A DNA stretch of 64,000 nt from Pseudomonas abyssi (GTDB taxonomy: Bacteria > Pseudomonadota > Gammaproteobacteria > Pseudomonadales > Pseudomonadaceae). This document shows, piece by piece, positions 18,199-25,787 of this stretch (the first letter of the stretch is position 1; the number at the start of each line of letters is the position of its first letter). Location: positions 62,001 through 126,000 of the forward strand of contig NZ_NTMR01000005.1 of assembly GCF_002307495.1 (NCBI RefSeq), in the 5' to 3' direction. Below the pieces are notes generated by a model, which saw only the letters and a program-made list of their open reading frames with translations, did no database searches and had not been told where the DNA came from. A program made the position numbers and the translations under genes.

Positions 18199-19821
18199 AT
18201 GACCGATACCGACAGCCTCAGCATTCGCACTGAACTCGATGCCATCGTCGAGGCGCTGCAGCGCGACAAGCGCAAGCGGGTGCGCAAGCTGCTGCGCGGT
18301 ATGCATCCAGGCAAGGTGGCGAGTCTTCTGGAGGCGCTGGATGGCGAGCTGCGAGCCGCGCTCTGGCAGCAAATCGAGGACGAGTCGGAGGAGCAGGTAC
18401 TCAAGCACCTGAGCCCGCTGTTGGGTGCCCAGCTGCGCCGCGAGCCGGAAGAATCCGATCTGGCGGAAGAAAGCGAGGAGGGTGACGGCGCGGCGACGCA
18501 GATCGCTCGCGTGCGTGATGCCCTGGAGGCAGGCAAGTTCAAGCGCGTGGGCAAGGCTTTCCGGCAGATGCATCCGGCCAAGGCGGCCGGTCTGCTTGAA
18601 GCGCTGCCGCCGGCCGAGCGCAGCAGCGTCTGGGAAATGCTCGACGCCGAGCGCGCGGGCAAGATTCTGGTCCATCTGCATGACGAAGTACGCGCGCGTC
18701 TGGCGCTGGAGATGGAGGAGGACGAGCTGGTTGCTGCCGCGCGCAAGCTTGATCTCGACGACCTGGTTGACCTGATTCAGGCGCTGCCCAGCGGCAGTGG
18801 CCGACAGCTGCTGCAGGCGATGGACGTGCGCAAGCGTCAGCAGTTGCTGTCGATGCTGTCCTACCCGGAAGACTCCGCTGGCGGTCTGATGAACACCGAC
18901 CATATCTCGGTGCGCGCTGATGTGCGGGTGGGCTCGGTATTACGTTATCTGCGGCTGCTGGAAGACCTGCCGGACCACACCGACAAGGTCATGGTGGTCG
19001 ACCGCAAGAACCGCTATCAGGGCGTATTGCGCCTCAGTCGGCTGGTGACCAGCACGCCGGACTCGGTGGTCAGCGATGTCATGGACGCCGATTTTCAGCC
19101 CTTTGATGTGATGCTGCCCAGTCAGGACGTCGCGCGTCGCTTCGAGGATTTGGACATTCTGTCGGCGGCGGTGGTTGACGAGAACCAGTTGCTGATCGGC
19201 CGTATCACCGTGGATGACGTGATGGATATCATCCGCGAAGACTCCGAGCGGGCGATGATGAGTATGGCGGGCCTGGATGATGAGGCAGACATGTTCGCGC
19301 CGGTTTTGACCAGCAGCCGTCGCCGTGCGGTCTGGTTGGGGATCAATCTGGTGACCGCCTTTCTGGCCGCCTGGGTGATTGGCCTGTTCCAGGGTACGCT
19401 GGAGCAACTGGTGGCGCTGGCCGTGCTGATGCCGATTGTGGCCAGCATGGGCGGGATCGCCGGCAGTCAGACGCTGACTCTGGTGGTACGGGGGATGGCT
19501 CTGGGCCAGGTAGAAGGCGGTAACGCGCGGCTGCTGCTCAGCAAGGAAATGGGCATTGCCTGTCTTAACGGTGTGCTATGGGCCTTGGTGGTGGCTGGGC
19601 TGGCTGTTGCCTGGTTCGGCAACTGGCAGCTGGGAGCGGTGATCGCCGCCGCCATCTTGCTCAACCTGCTTTGCGCGGCGGTCTCTGGCTTGGCGATCCC
19701 GCTGCTGCTGCGCCGCTTCGGGGTTGACCCGGCGCTGGCCGGTAGCGTGATTCTGACGACCGTCACCGATGTGGTGGGCTTTCTGGCCTTCCTTGGACTG
19801 GCGACGCTGTTTCTGCTCTGA
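18199..19821 (+). CDS. mgtE: Magnesium transporter MgtE with duplicated N-terminal domain
   Basis: A 540-residue Mg2+ channel/transporter, about 90 residues longer than a usual MgtE. The order is: a first MgtE-N-like segment (about 13-79), an acidic linker (about 80-100), a second copy (about 105-169) sharing MHPxKxxxLLEAL with the first, the rest of the N domain, two CBS domains (about 220-345), and a C-terminal membrane domain of five segments with PIVASMGGIAGSQTL, the pore region. The ATG at 18199 follows a run of about 150 bp with no recognised element; the in-frame GTG at 18070 would add an unlikely Cys-rich tail. I see no M-box or similar riboswitch upstream. Confidence 0.9.
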   Translation: MTDTDSLSIRTELDAIVEALQRDKRKRVRKLLRGMHPGKVASLLEALDGELRAALWQQIEDESEEQVLKHLSPLLGAQLRREPEESDLAEESEEGDGAATQIARVRDALEAGKFKRVGKAFRQMHPAKAAGLLEALPPAERSSVWEMLDAERAGKILVHLHDEVRARLALEMEEDELVAAARKLDLDDLVDLIQALPSGSGRQLLQAMDVRKRQQLLSMLSYPEDSAGGLMNTDHISVRADVRVGSVLRYLRLLEDLPDHTDKVMVVDRKNRYQGVLRLSRLVTSTPDSVVSDVMDADFQPFDVMLPSQDVARRFEDLDILSAAVVDENQLLIGRITVDDVMDIIREDSERAMMSMAGLDDEADMFAPVLTSSRRRAVWLGINLVTAFLAAWVIGLFQGTLEQLVALAVLMPIVASMGGIAGSQTLTLVVRGMALGQVEGGNARLLLSKEMGIACLNGVLWALVVAGLAVAWFGNWQLGAVIAAAILLNLLCAAVSGLAIPLLLRRFGVDPALAGSVILTTVTDVVGFLAFLGLATLFLL

Positions 19822-19830
19822 GCCTGCCGC

Positions 19831-20241
19831 TCAGTCGATTGGATTGCTGACGCTTTCGATCTCGCGTTTGACGTACATCGGATCGTCAATGTTGCGAAAC
19901 TTCACATCGCTGATGCCGCGGCCGGTCAGCTTGACCGTGCCGTAACCGAACATCCGTCCCCAGATGCTTTGCTCGATCTCGACGGTCTCGATCGAACTGA
20001 GCTTCATCTCTTCGGTATGCCGGCTGATGATCCCGGTCTTGAGGATCACCCGCTTATTGGTCACACCCTGCTCGATGGAGCGCAAGCGAAAGTACTCATA
20101 CAGCGCAATCAGCCAGGTCAGCCCGAAGGTGATCAGCCCCAATACCAGCCAGCAGTACATGGGCACCCTGGCAAACCAGTGCAGCTGGAAGACCTTGTGG
20201 ATGGTCTCGCCGCTCGATAGCGACTCTTCGATGTAGGACAT
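19831..20241 (-). CDS. PH-domain (bPH2/YdbT-type) membrane protein
   Basis: A 136-residue protein with two close membrane segments (about 24-46, VPMYCWLVLGLITFGLTW and onward) followed by a bacterial pleckstrin-homology-like domain: VTNKRVILKTGIISRHTEEM, SSIETVEIEQSIWGRMFGYGTV, and IDDPMYVKREIE. This is the compact YdbS/YdbT-type layout. Role unknown beyond membrane association. It converges on mgtE with 9 bp between the two stops and is divergent from marR. Confidence 0.85.
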   Translation of the reverse strand: MSYIEESLSSGETIHKVFQLHWFARVPMYCWLVLGLITFGLTWLIALYEYFRLRSIEQGVTNKRVILKTGIISRHTEEMKLSSIETVEIEQSIWGRMFGYGTVKLTGRGISDVKFRNIDDPMYVKREIESVSNPID

Positions 20242-20337
20242 GCGGTGCTTCCTCTCCCTTGTGGCTGGTGATCAGGCTCAACTGTAGCCTGACTGTGACC
20301 CGCGGCGCGACAGGCTGTTCCGTCACGGCACCAATGC

Positions 20338-20349
20338 TTAGCTTGCTAA
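20338..20349. promoter_or_regulatory. MarR operator 1
   Basis: TTAGCTTGCTAA, with perfect 5-bp arms TTAGC/GCTAA around TT. It overlaps a -35 candidate, TTGCTA (20343-20348), that is 16 bp from TAGACT (20365-20370). A second copy in reverse orientation lies 38 bp downstream. Confidence 0.7.
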
Positions 20350-20375
20350 ATAATTTGATCGGCGTAGACTGTTGG

Positions 20376-20387
20376 TTAGCAAGCTAA
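20376..20387. promoter_or_regulatory. MarR operator 2
   Basis: TTAGCAAGCTAA is the exact reverse complement of operator 1. It lies between the putative -10 box and the marR start codon at 20404, where bound protein would block transcription. Two sites flanking the promoter are typical of autoregulated MarR/EmrR systems. Confidence 0.7.
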
Positions 20388-20403
20388 GTAATTGAGGTGA
20401 GGC

Positions 20404-20883
20404 ATGAGTGACAACAAACCTGCGCTGCATCAAACGCTGCGCCCCTCGATGGGCGCCGCCATGGGGCGACTCCACCGCCTTTGGCGCAGTGCGATCAATC
20501 AGGCGGTCGGTGAGCTGGGCATGACCGAGGCGCGCTGGGCGGTGCTGCTGCACCTGGCCAAGCTCGGTGAAGGTTGCACCCAGCAGGTGCTGGCCGATGA
20601 ACTGGCTATCGAGATGCCGTCGTTAACGCGCACGTTGAACCAGTTGCAGGCGCAGCAACTGATCGAACGTCGACGCGATCCGGCCGACGGGCGGGTGCAT
20701 ACATTGTGGTTCACTGCCGCAGGCCGTCAGCGGGTGGCCGATCTGTCGGTGCACGTCGAACGGGTACGTGAGCAGATCTATCAGGGGCTGAGTGCCGCCC
20801 AGCTGGATGCCTGCGCCGAGGTGCTGCTGCAAATGGAAGCCAATGTACGCGGCCTGCTTGGCTCCGGGGAGGAACAGCAATGA
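20404..20883 (+). CDS. MarR-family transcriptional regulator
   Basis: A 159-residue regulator of the MarR/SlyA/EmrR type. The winged helix runs from EARWAVLLHLAKLGEGCTQQ through EMPSLTRTLNQLQAQQLIER to the wing RRDPADGRVHTLWFT (about residues 38-105). Helical dimerisation segments flank it. The start follows TTGAGGTGAGGC. The stop overlaps the start of the HlyD-type gene (ATGA), so regulator and pump form one operon. Two palindromic operators upstream point to self-repression relieved by a phenolic or similar ligand; the ligand cannot be read from the sequence. Confidence 0.92.
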   Translation: MSDNKPALHQTLRPSMGAAMGRLHRLWRSAINQAVGELGMTEARWAVLLHLAKLGEGCTQQVLADELAIEMPSLTRTLNQLQAQQLIERRRDPADGRVHTLWFTAAGRQRVADLSVHVERVREQIYQGLSAAQLDACAEVLLQMEANVRGLLGSGEEQQ

Positions 20884-21941
20884 CACCCGATCAGGTATTC
20901 GCGCGCTGGGTGCGCGCATCACTGGTGCTGTTCGCTGTGGTGTTTGTCTACTTTCTGGCAGCGGACTTGTGGATGCCGCTGACCCCGCAGGCCCGGGTCA
21001 TGCACCCGGTCATCCGGGTGGCACCCCAGGTCAGTGGTCAGATCGTTGCGGTGCCGGTCACCGACAATCAGCACGTGCAGGCAGGTGATGTGCTGTTTCG
21101 TATCGATCCGCGCCCTTATGAGCTGGCGGTGCAACAGGCGCAGCTGGCACTGGAGGCAGCTGAGCGCGACAACGCCGGTTACGATGCCTCGCTGGCGGCG
21201 GCGGAGGCCGATGTCCGCGCGGCGCAAGTGCAGGTCAATGAGCTGGCCCGCGAACACAACCGCCTGTCGACCCTGCTGGCCAGCCGCAACGTGTCGCAGC
21301 AACTGTACGACCAGACCCAGTCCAGCTATCAGGCGGCGCAGTCCAGCCTGGCCAGCGCCAAGGCGCGTGCCGAGCAGTTGCGCGTGCAACGCGGTTTGAC
21401 CGACGAGGACAACCTGCGCCTGCGTCAGGCGCGCAACGATCTTGAGCGTGCCGAGCTGAATCTGAGCTACACCGAGGTACGTGCACAGAGTGCCGGGGTT
21501 ATCTCCAACCTGCAGGTCAAGCCCGGTACCTTCGCCAGTGTGGGAAATTCGCTGGCGGCGCTGGTCAGCGATGACGCTGACGTGATTGCCGATTTTCGCG
21601 AGAAGTCGCTGGTACACATGCAGCGCGGTGAAGCCGCCGCCATTGTCTTTGATGCCATGCCGGGACACGTGTTCGACGCTAGCGTGACGGCCGTCGATGC
21701 TGGCACGCAGCAGGGACAACTGCTGCCCGACGGCTCCCTGGCCGCTCCGGAAACCTCTGACCGCTGGGTCCGTGACGCGCAGCGTCAGCGCATCCATCTG
21801 CAGTTGGATGAGCCGCAACTGCTGGCACAATTGCCCACAGGTGCCCGGGCCACGGTGCAGCTGTACCCGGTGGGCGGGCTAGCCGCGTTGCTCGGCGGTG
21901 CGCAGATCCGTCTGGTCAGCCTGATGCATTACATCTACTGA
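20880..21941 (+). CDS. HlyD-family membrane fusion protein of an efflux pump (EmrA/AaeA type)
   Basis: A 353-residue periplasmic adaptor. One N-terminal membrane helix at about 13-32, then the biotinyl-lipoyl-like half HPVIRVAPQVSGQIVAVPV, a long coiled-coil hairpin (about 75-185), the second half NLSYTEVRAQSAGVISNLQV, and a beta-barrel domain. It bridges an inner-membrane partner to the outer-membrane channel. The gene overlaps marR by ATGA and is followed 9 bp later by a DUF2955 membrane protein, so the likely pump is HlyD + DUF2955, similar in concept to AaeAB. No TolC-type gene is nearby. Confidence 0.9.
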   Translation: MTPDQVFARWVRASLVLFAVVFVYFLAADLWMPLTPQARVMHPVIRVAPQVSGQIVAVPVTDNQHVQAGDVLFRIDPRPYELAVQQAQLALEAAERDNAGYDASLAAAEADVRAAQVQVNELAREHNRLSTLLASRNVSQQLYDQTQSSYQAAQSSLASAKARAEQLRVQRGLTDEDNLRLRQARNDLERAELNLSYTEVRAQSAGVISNLQVKPGTFASVGNSLAALVSDDADVIADFREKSLVHMQRGEAAAIVFDAMPGHVFDASVTAVDAGTQQGQLLPDGSLAAPETSDRWVRDAQRQRIHLQLDEPQLLAQLPTGARATVQLYPVGGLAALLGGAQIRLVSLMHYIY

Positions 21942-21950
21942 GGTCCGGTG

Positions 21951-22988
21951 ATGAAACCCATACTGCTGATGAGCAAACGCCACCTGGATGCCAACGATGT
22001 GCGCCAATGTCTGCGCATTGCCTTTGGCGGCACCCTGGGGTTTGTGCTGTGCAAGCTGATGGGCTGGAACTATGGTGCCTTCTTCGTGGTGCAGCCCATT
22101 TTGCTGCTGGGCATGGTGCCGACGCTGAACGGGCATATCATGCGCCAGTTCCTCGCCAATATGCTGCTGGTCAGCCTGTCCGTGCTGGTGGTGCAGGGGC
22201 TGTTCGGCGATAAGCCGGTACCTATGATCGTGTTGGTGGCCGGCATGTTCGCGGTGCTGTTTCGGCAGATGAGCGCAGGCAGTCACTTCCTGTTCGGGGC
22301 CATGTCGATCGTCAATATGTCGATGCAGCTGCACTTCGCCAGTTACCCCTCGGCTGACATCGGTGACATCGTCGCCTCCAATATCGTCTCGGTGTTCACC
22401 ACCCTGGGCATCGCCATGCTGATGCATGTGGTATTCGCCGATGTGGCGCCGCGCCAGCCACGGCAGATGCCGGTCAAGCCGTTGACCAACCAACGTCATG
22501 AGGTGATTCTGGCCACCACAGTGGCAACCCTGTCATTTATCGTGTTTCAGGTATTCAATCTGCAAAGCGGCCTGTCGGCGCAGGTGGCCAGCATCCTGGT
22601 CCTGTTTCCGCTGAACTGGAAGGGGGCAGGGCCGGCCGGTTGGAACCGGGCGCTGGGGACCTTGGTGGGGTGTAACGTCGGGCTGCTGGTGCAGTTCGTG
22701 TTGATGGACCACTTTGACGTGCTGCCCTTTGTCGCGGTGGGGCTGTGGGTCAGTCTTATGCTGTTTGCCCGTATTCATCTGCTGGAAGGGGGCACGGGTG
22801 CCGGCTTTGCCGCACTGACCACCATGTCGATCCTGTTTGGCCAGTACCTCTCGCCCCGGCAGGACCTGTTCTATAGTGACCTCTATCGGTTCTGGTCGCT
22901 CTCGGTCGCGGTGGTGCTGTCGCTGACCGGTGTGTATCTGATGCACCTGTTGCTGAACCGTTTTGCCGCCACGCGGTTGCAGACCTGA
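21951..22988 (+). CDS. DUF2955 / FUSC-like inner-membrane efflux protein
   Basis: A 345-residue polytopic protein with about 10 predicted membrane segments in two repeats of roughly five. It begins MKPILLMSKRHLDANDVRQC and both halves contain the short aromatic/glycine turn seen in FUSC/AaeB-like proteins (WNYGAFFVVQPILLLG; FPLNWKGAGPAGWNRALGTL). DUF2955 proteins are found next to HlyD adaptors and MarR regulators as here. It probably moves aromatic acids or other amphipathic compounds; the substrate is not visible. The ATG at 21951 directly follows an in-frame GTG; either may be used. It has no large cytoplasmic domain like AaeB. Confidence 0.82.
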   Translation: MKPILLMSKRHLDANDVRQCLRIAFGGTLGFVLCKLMGWNYGAFFVVQPILLLGMVPTLNGHIMRQFLANMLLVSLSVLVVQGLFGDKPVPMIVLVAGMFAVLFRQMSAGSHFLFGAMSIVNMSMQLHFASYPSADIGDIVASNIVSVFTTLGIAMLMHVVFADVAPRQPRQMPVKPLTNQRHEVILATTVATLSFIVFQVFNLQSGLSAQVASILVLFPLNWKGAGPAGWNRALGTLVGCNVGLLVQFVLMDHFDVLPFVAVGLWVSLMLFARIHLLEGGTGAGFAALTTMSILFGQYLSPRQDLFYSDLYRFWSLSVAVVLSLTGVYLMHLLLNRFAATRLQT

Positions 22989-23040
22989 GCGCCAGAGCTG
23001 GGGGGCTGCAGCTGCGCGGCATGGAGACAGGAGTGCTGCA

Positions 23041-23739
23041 TTGCAGTTGACATCTTTTGGGGACGACTACCGCGCGCTGGTGATCGGCAGTAGCGGTGCG
23101 CTAGGTAGCGCTTTTTGCCAGCTGCTGCGCAGCGACCCGGCCTGCGCCGAGGTAGTCGAACTGGGGCGCCGGACAACACCGGGCATGGACCTGCAGGAGC
23201 CCGAGAGCATCGCCGCCGCCGCTGAAGCGCTGGCGGGCGCAGCGCCCTTTCAGCTGATGTTGCTGGCTACCGGTGTCCTGCATGGTCCCGACATTCAACC
23301 GGAGAAGTCCCAGGCCGCGCTGGATGCCGATGTGTTGCAGCAGGTCTTTCAGGTCAACAGCATCGGCCCGGCGTTGGTCCTTCGGCACTTCCTGCCGCTG
23401 CTCGATCCGGGTGGCGCGCTGGCCGTGTTGTCCGCCCGGGTCGGCAGTATTGCCGATAACCGTCTCGGTGGCTGGTATGGGTATCGCGCGTCCAAGGCTG
23501 CGCTCAACATGCTGCTGAAGACCGCAGCCATCGAGCATGCGCGCAAGCACCCGCAGGCGCGGCTGCTGTGTTTGCACCCCGGTACGGTCATCTCTCCGTT
23601 ATCACAACCGTTCCGGGGCGCGGCGGCGGCCCGGCCTGCGCGCCAGGCGGCGGCCGAGCTGCTGACGGTGGTGGACAACAGCACCGCCGCTGAGAGTGGC
23701 CATTTCTATGCTTATGACGGGCAAGCCGTACCCTGGTAA
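23041..23739 (+). CDS. Short-chain dehydrogenase/reductase (C-factor-like)
   Basis: A 232-residue SDR. The Rossmann motif is VIGSSGALGSAF (about 14-25) and the active-site YGYRASKAALN supplies the YxxxK pair. N-S-I-G-P in the NSIGP loop is also typical. The start is TTG at 23041, with AGGAG eight bases upstream; no ATG or GTG fits in frame without running into the preceding gene. It resembles the CsgA/C-factor group of SDRs found widely in Pseudomonas; the substrate is unknown. It is 52 bp after the efflux gene and 14 bp before the DUF6482 gene and could be in the same transcript. Confidence 0.83.
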   Translation: MQLTSFGDDYRALVIGSSGALGSAFCQLLRSDPACAEVVELGRRTTPGMDLQEPESIAAAAEALAGAAPFQLMLLATGVLHGPDIQPEKSQAALDADVLQQVFQVNSIGPALVLRHFLPLLDPGGALAVLSARVGSIADNRLGGWYGYRASKAALNMLLKTAAIEHARKHPQARLLCLHPGTVISPLSQPFRGAAAARPARQAAAELLTVVDNSTAAESGHFYAYDGQAVPW

Positions 23740-23753
23740 CCGGGAGCGAGTGT

Positions 23754-24074
23754 ATGACGCTGGCAGAATTGGTTAGCCGGGCCAACGCAGGTCAGGTCCA
23801 CGCGCTGGAGGTACTGTCGCTGCAAGGCGGGCGCTATATGCTGCGGGCCCAGTTGGCAGATGGCTGCCAAACCGTGCAGGACAGGCGCGGCAAGCGCTAC
23901 TGCCTGCGCTCGATCAGCGAGGTGCGCGCGCTGCTGGGCCAGTGTCCGGTGTTGCAGGCGCTGCCCTGTGCGCTGGTGCAGTACGTTGCGCATGATGAGG
24001 CCTGCGCCGCGCGCAGCGGGCCGGTTGAGCCGCTGCGCCTGCCATTGAGGGTGGCTGCGGCTCCGGGCAGTTGA
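23754..24074 (+). CDS. DUF6482-like small protein
   Basis: A 106-residue cytoplasmic protein (MTLAELVSRANAGQVHALEV; YMLRAQLADGCQTVQDRRG). It appears to be of the DUF6482 family, common in Pseudomonas, whose members share the opening helix followed by a short beta domain and an RSISEVRALL segment. No catalytic motif is seen. The ATG follows GGGAGCGAGTGT. It converges on the broken sbtA gene, 11 bp away. Function unknown. Confidence 0.7.
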   Translation: MTLAELVSRANAGQVHALEVLSLQGGRYMLRAQLADGCQTVQDRRGKRYCLRSISEVRALLGQCPVLQALPCALVQYVAHDEACAARSGPVEPLRLPLRVAAAPGS

Positions 24075-24578
24075 AGCGCGCTGACTCAGCCGAGCAAGGC
24101 AAGCAAGCTGGCGTATAGCTCGATACCGATCAATACGTTGAAGGGAAAGGTGATGCCCAGTGATGCCAGCATCACCAGACCGATGTCAGCGTCTTCGATG
24201 GCGTGTCGCACGGCGACAGGGGCGGCGATGTACGAGGCACTGGCGGTCAGCGTTGCAAGTACGATGGTCGTTCCCGGCGTCAGTCCGAGCGCAATGCCGG
24301 TGAACAGCCCCGCCAGCGACAGCAGCGGCGGTGTGCACAGCGCGAAGGCAATCACACGCCAGTGGCGCAGCTGAATCTTGCGCAACGTCTTGGCCGCGAC
24401 CAACCCCATCTCCAGCAGGAACAGGGCGAGGATAAGCGGGAAGGCCTGGGTCAGCAGCGCAGTAACCTGACTGCCGTTGTGCTTGCCATACAGCATGCCG
24501 ATGATCAGGCCACCCACCAGCAGGATCACACTGCGGTTGGTTAGGGTCTGTTGCCATTTCGTTCACTCGCCTGCCGGA

Positions 24579-24667
24579 GGTCATTTTTCGGCCATGCAAG
24601 GCGGAGGGAGTGCAGTGTGGTTAGTCCACATGAGCGACCGACAACGCAGCATGGCCGAAAAATGACC
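24579..24667. repeat. Left hairpin arm of the MITE
   Basis: Stem halves GGTCATTTTTCGGCCATG (24579-24596) and its exact reverse complement (24650-24667). The apex contains a second small stem TGTGG-TTAGT-CCACA. The interior is related to the reverse complement of the right arm. Confidence 0.9.
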
Positions 24668-24684
24668 CCGGCCCTGCGGGTTGC

Positions 24685-24773
24685 GCCTGTAAAGCCGCCA
24701 CTCGGCGTCGCTCGTCGCTTACGTGGAATGACCACGCTACGCTTCTCGCTCCTTGATTGGCGGCTTTACAGGC
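24685..24773. repeat. Right hairpin arm of the MITE
   Basis: Stem halves GCCTGTAAAGCCGCCA (24685-24700) and its exact reverse complement (24758-24773). The apex has CGTGG-AATGA-CCACG, the same layout as in the left arm. Flanking GGAGCGAG and AAGCGACGAGCGACG (minus strand) match GGAGGGAG and GAGCGACCGACAACG of the left arm. Confidence 0.9.
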
Positions 24774-25318
24774 TGCAACAGGCGGGTGAACGAAACGGCA
24801 ACAGACCCTAGGGTTTCCTGCCACAGCGGAACGGCGTTGTCGTCGCGCTGTTGCCCGCCGGCCGTGAAGCGGCGATAGAGCCACAGGCCGGTCAGAATGG
24901 CGGGTAACTCAAGTAGCACCAGATAGAGCGTTACCTGACCGCTGGTAGCCAGACCGCGCGACTCGGTTCAGGCCAGTGCGACGGCAAAGGTGCCGGCGCT
25001 GACCGAGCCGTAGTGCGCGCAGAAGCTCGCGGCGTCGGCCAGCGTCAGCTTGACCAGATAACGCAGCAGGGGGATCAGAAAGCCAAGCGCAGTGACCGCC
25101 AGCGCCTCGCCCAGCAACGACCAGCTGAGGTTGCCGTGCAGCGCCATGCCGCCCTTGAGGCCAATGGTCAACATCAGCAGCAGTGACAGAATGTCGTAGA
25201 CCGCCTTGGGGATGGCCAGGTCCGAGCGTACCGAACCGGCAATCAGGCCGAGGATAAAAAACATGACAATGATGTCGGGCATTGCGCGGCAGTCCTGCGG
25301 GTAGTGGGTGGGGCGGGC

Positions 25319-25345
25319 AAAAAAGAGCCCCGATCTCGGGGCTCT
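25319..25345 (-). terminator. Rho-independent terminator after the small DUF7352-like gene
   Basis: On the minus strand, a perfect 10-bp stem AGAGCCCCGA / TCGGGGCTCT with a 2-base centre (effective loop 4), followed by TTTTTT. It lies between the gene ending at 25364 and the sbtA start at 25282, so sbtA needs its own promoter or read-through. Confidence 0.85.
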
Positions 25346-25363
25346 GGTCACGCTGTTTAGCCG

Positions 25364-25711
25364 TTAGGCTGGCTGGGCCTGATGCAGCGTTGCTGCTGGT
25401 CGCGCGAAATGCCCGGCGTGCTGGTTTTCATGCGGCTGGGCTACCTCGTAGACGTGAAAAGCCTGCGGGCCGAAAGGATCCAGAGCGGTGTCGACGTGAC
25501 GGTAGCTCAACGGCACCGCGGCGCCGGATTCGATCACCACGAACTGGCGCTGGATGGTCGGCAGATCGATGCTTAGCGACTCTTCGACCCAGAGGTAAAT
25601 CTTCTTCTGTGCCAACAGGTACTCGCAGCGCACTATCCGGTAGCCTTCACGCAGCGCGAGGGTGGTGGTCTTCTTGTCGCTGTTCAGGATGTACTGGTGA
25701 ATGGTCTTCAT
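25364..25711 (-). CDS. Small DUF7352-like protein
   Basis: A 115-residue protein beginning MKTIHQYILNSDKKTTTLAL, with REGYRIVRCEYLLAQKKIYLWV and, near residue 60, RQFVVIESGAAVPL, ending in FHVYEV before a low-complexity His/Ala tail. The layout (short beta strand, then IYLWV, then a second beta half ending FHVYEV) resembles DUF7352 proteins, but this is a recollection, not a search. No PII-type nucleotide motif is seen, so it is not an SbtB homologue as far as I can tell. It lies between the LysR regulator and sbtA and has its own terminator. Function unknown. Confidence 0.6.
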   Translation of the reverse strand: MKTIHQYILNSDKKTTTLALREGYRIVRCEYLLAQKKIYLWVEESLSIDLPTIQRQFVVIESGAAVPLSYRHVDTALDPFGPQAFHVYEVAQPHENQHAGHFARPAATLHQAQPA

Positions 25712-25787
25712 GCCTGTTCTCCGAGCCGGGGATGACGTGGCTAGGATCGCGCGGCAAGAGATCGTAATAAATAGAGTTATTTCTTAT

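Larger units (their letters stand above)
24544..24808. mobile_element. 265-bp MITE-like element with nested inverted repeats
   Basis: A non-autonomous element inserted in sbtA. The ends are 30-bp inverted repeats (24544-24573 and 24779-24808, 28 of 30 matching) starting GGGTCTGTTGCC. Direct TA dinucleotides flank it (24542-24543 and 24809-24810). Inside are two 89-bp hairpin arms, 24579-24667 with an 18-bp stem and 24685-24773 with a 16-bp stem, placed with exact mirror symmetry about base 24676. The arms themselves are related to each other in inverted orientation. It encodes no transposase; open frames running through it look incidental. It would be moved in trans by an IS with matching ends. 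Confidence 0.88.
24086..25282 (-). pseudogene. sbtA: Broken sodium-dependent bicarbonate transporter (SbtA type)
   Basis: Remains of an SbtA-family Na+/HCO3- transporter. The gene starts at 25282 (MPDIIVMFFILGLIAG) and reads in one frame to the stop at 24086, but it is broken twice. First, there is an in-frame TGA at 24968-24970, inside ...FAVALA / TESRGLATSGQ.... Second, a 265-bp element (24544-24808) lies after WQETL. Removing that element and one TA copy restores L-T-N-R-S-V-I-L-L-V in the same frame, with the C-terminal half (GGLIIGMLYGKHNGSQ...) intact. The parts not hit retain about ten hydrophobic segments. It should yield no full transporter. Confidence 0.88.

Noticed and set aside
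24551-24811. An 86-codon open frame spanning the MITE
   Set aside because: It covers inverted repeats and ends in the same GERNGNRP residues as an opposite-strand frame, because both read the terminal repeat. There is no coding evidence.
24968-24970. The in-frame TGA in sbtA as a selenocysteine codon
   Set aside because: SbtA proteins are not selenoproteins, no SECIS-like hairpin is seen, and the gene is broken by the MITE anyway.
25364-25711. SbtB-type PII protein next to sbtA
   Set aside because: The size fits, but no PII T-loop or nucleotide-binding motif is visible; the sequence looks more like DUF7352.
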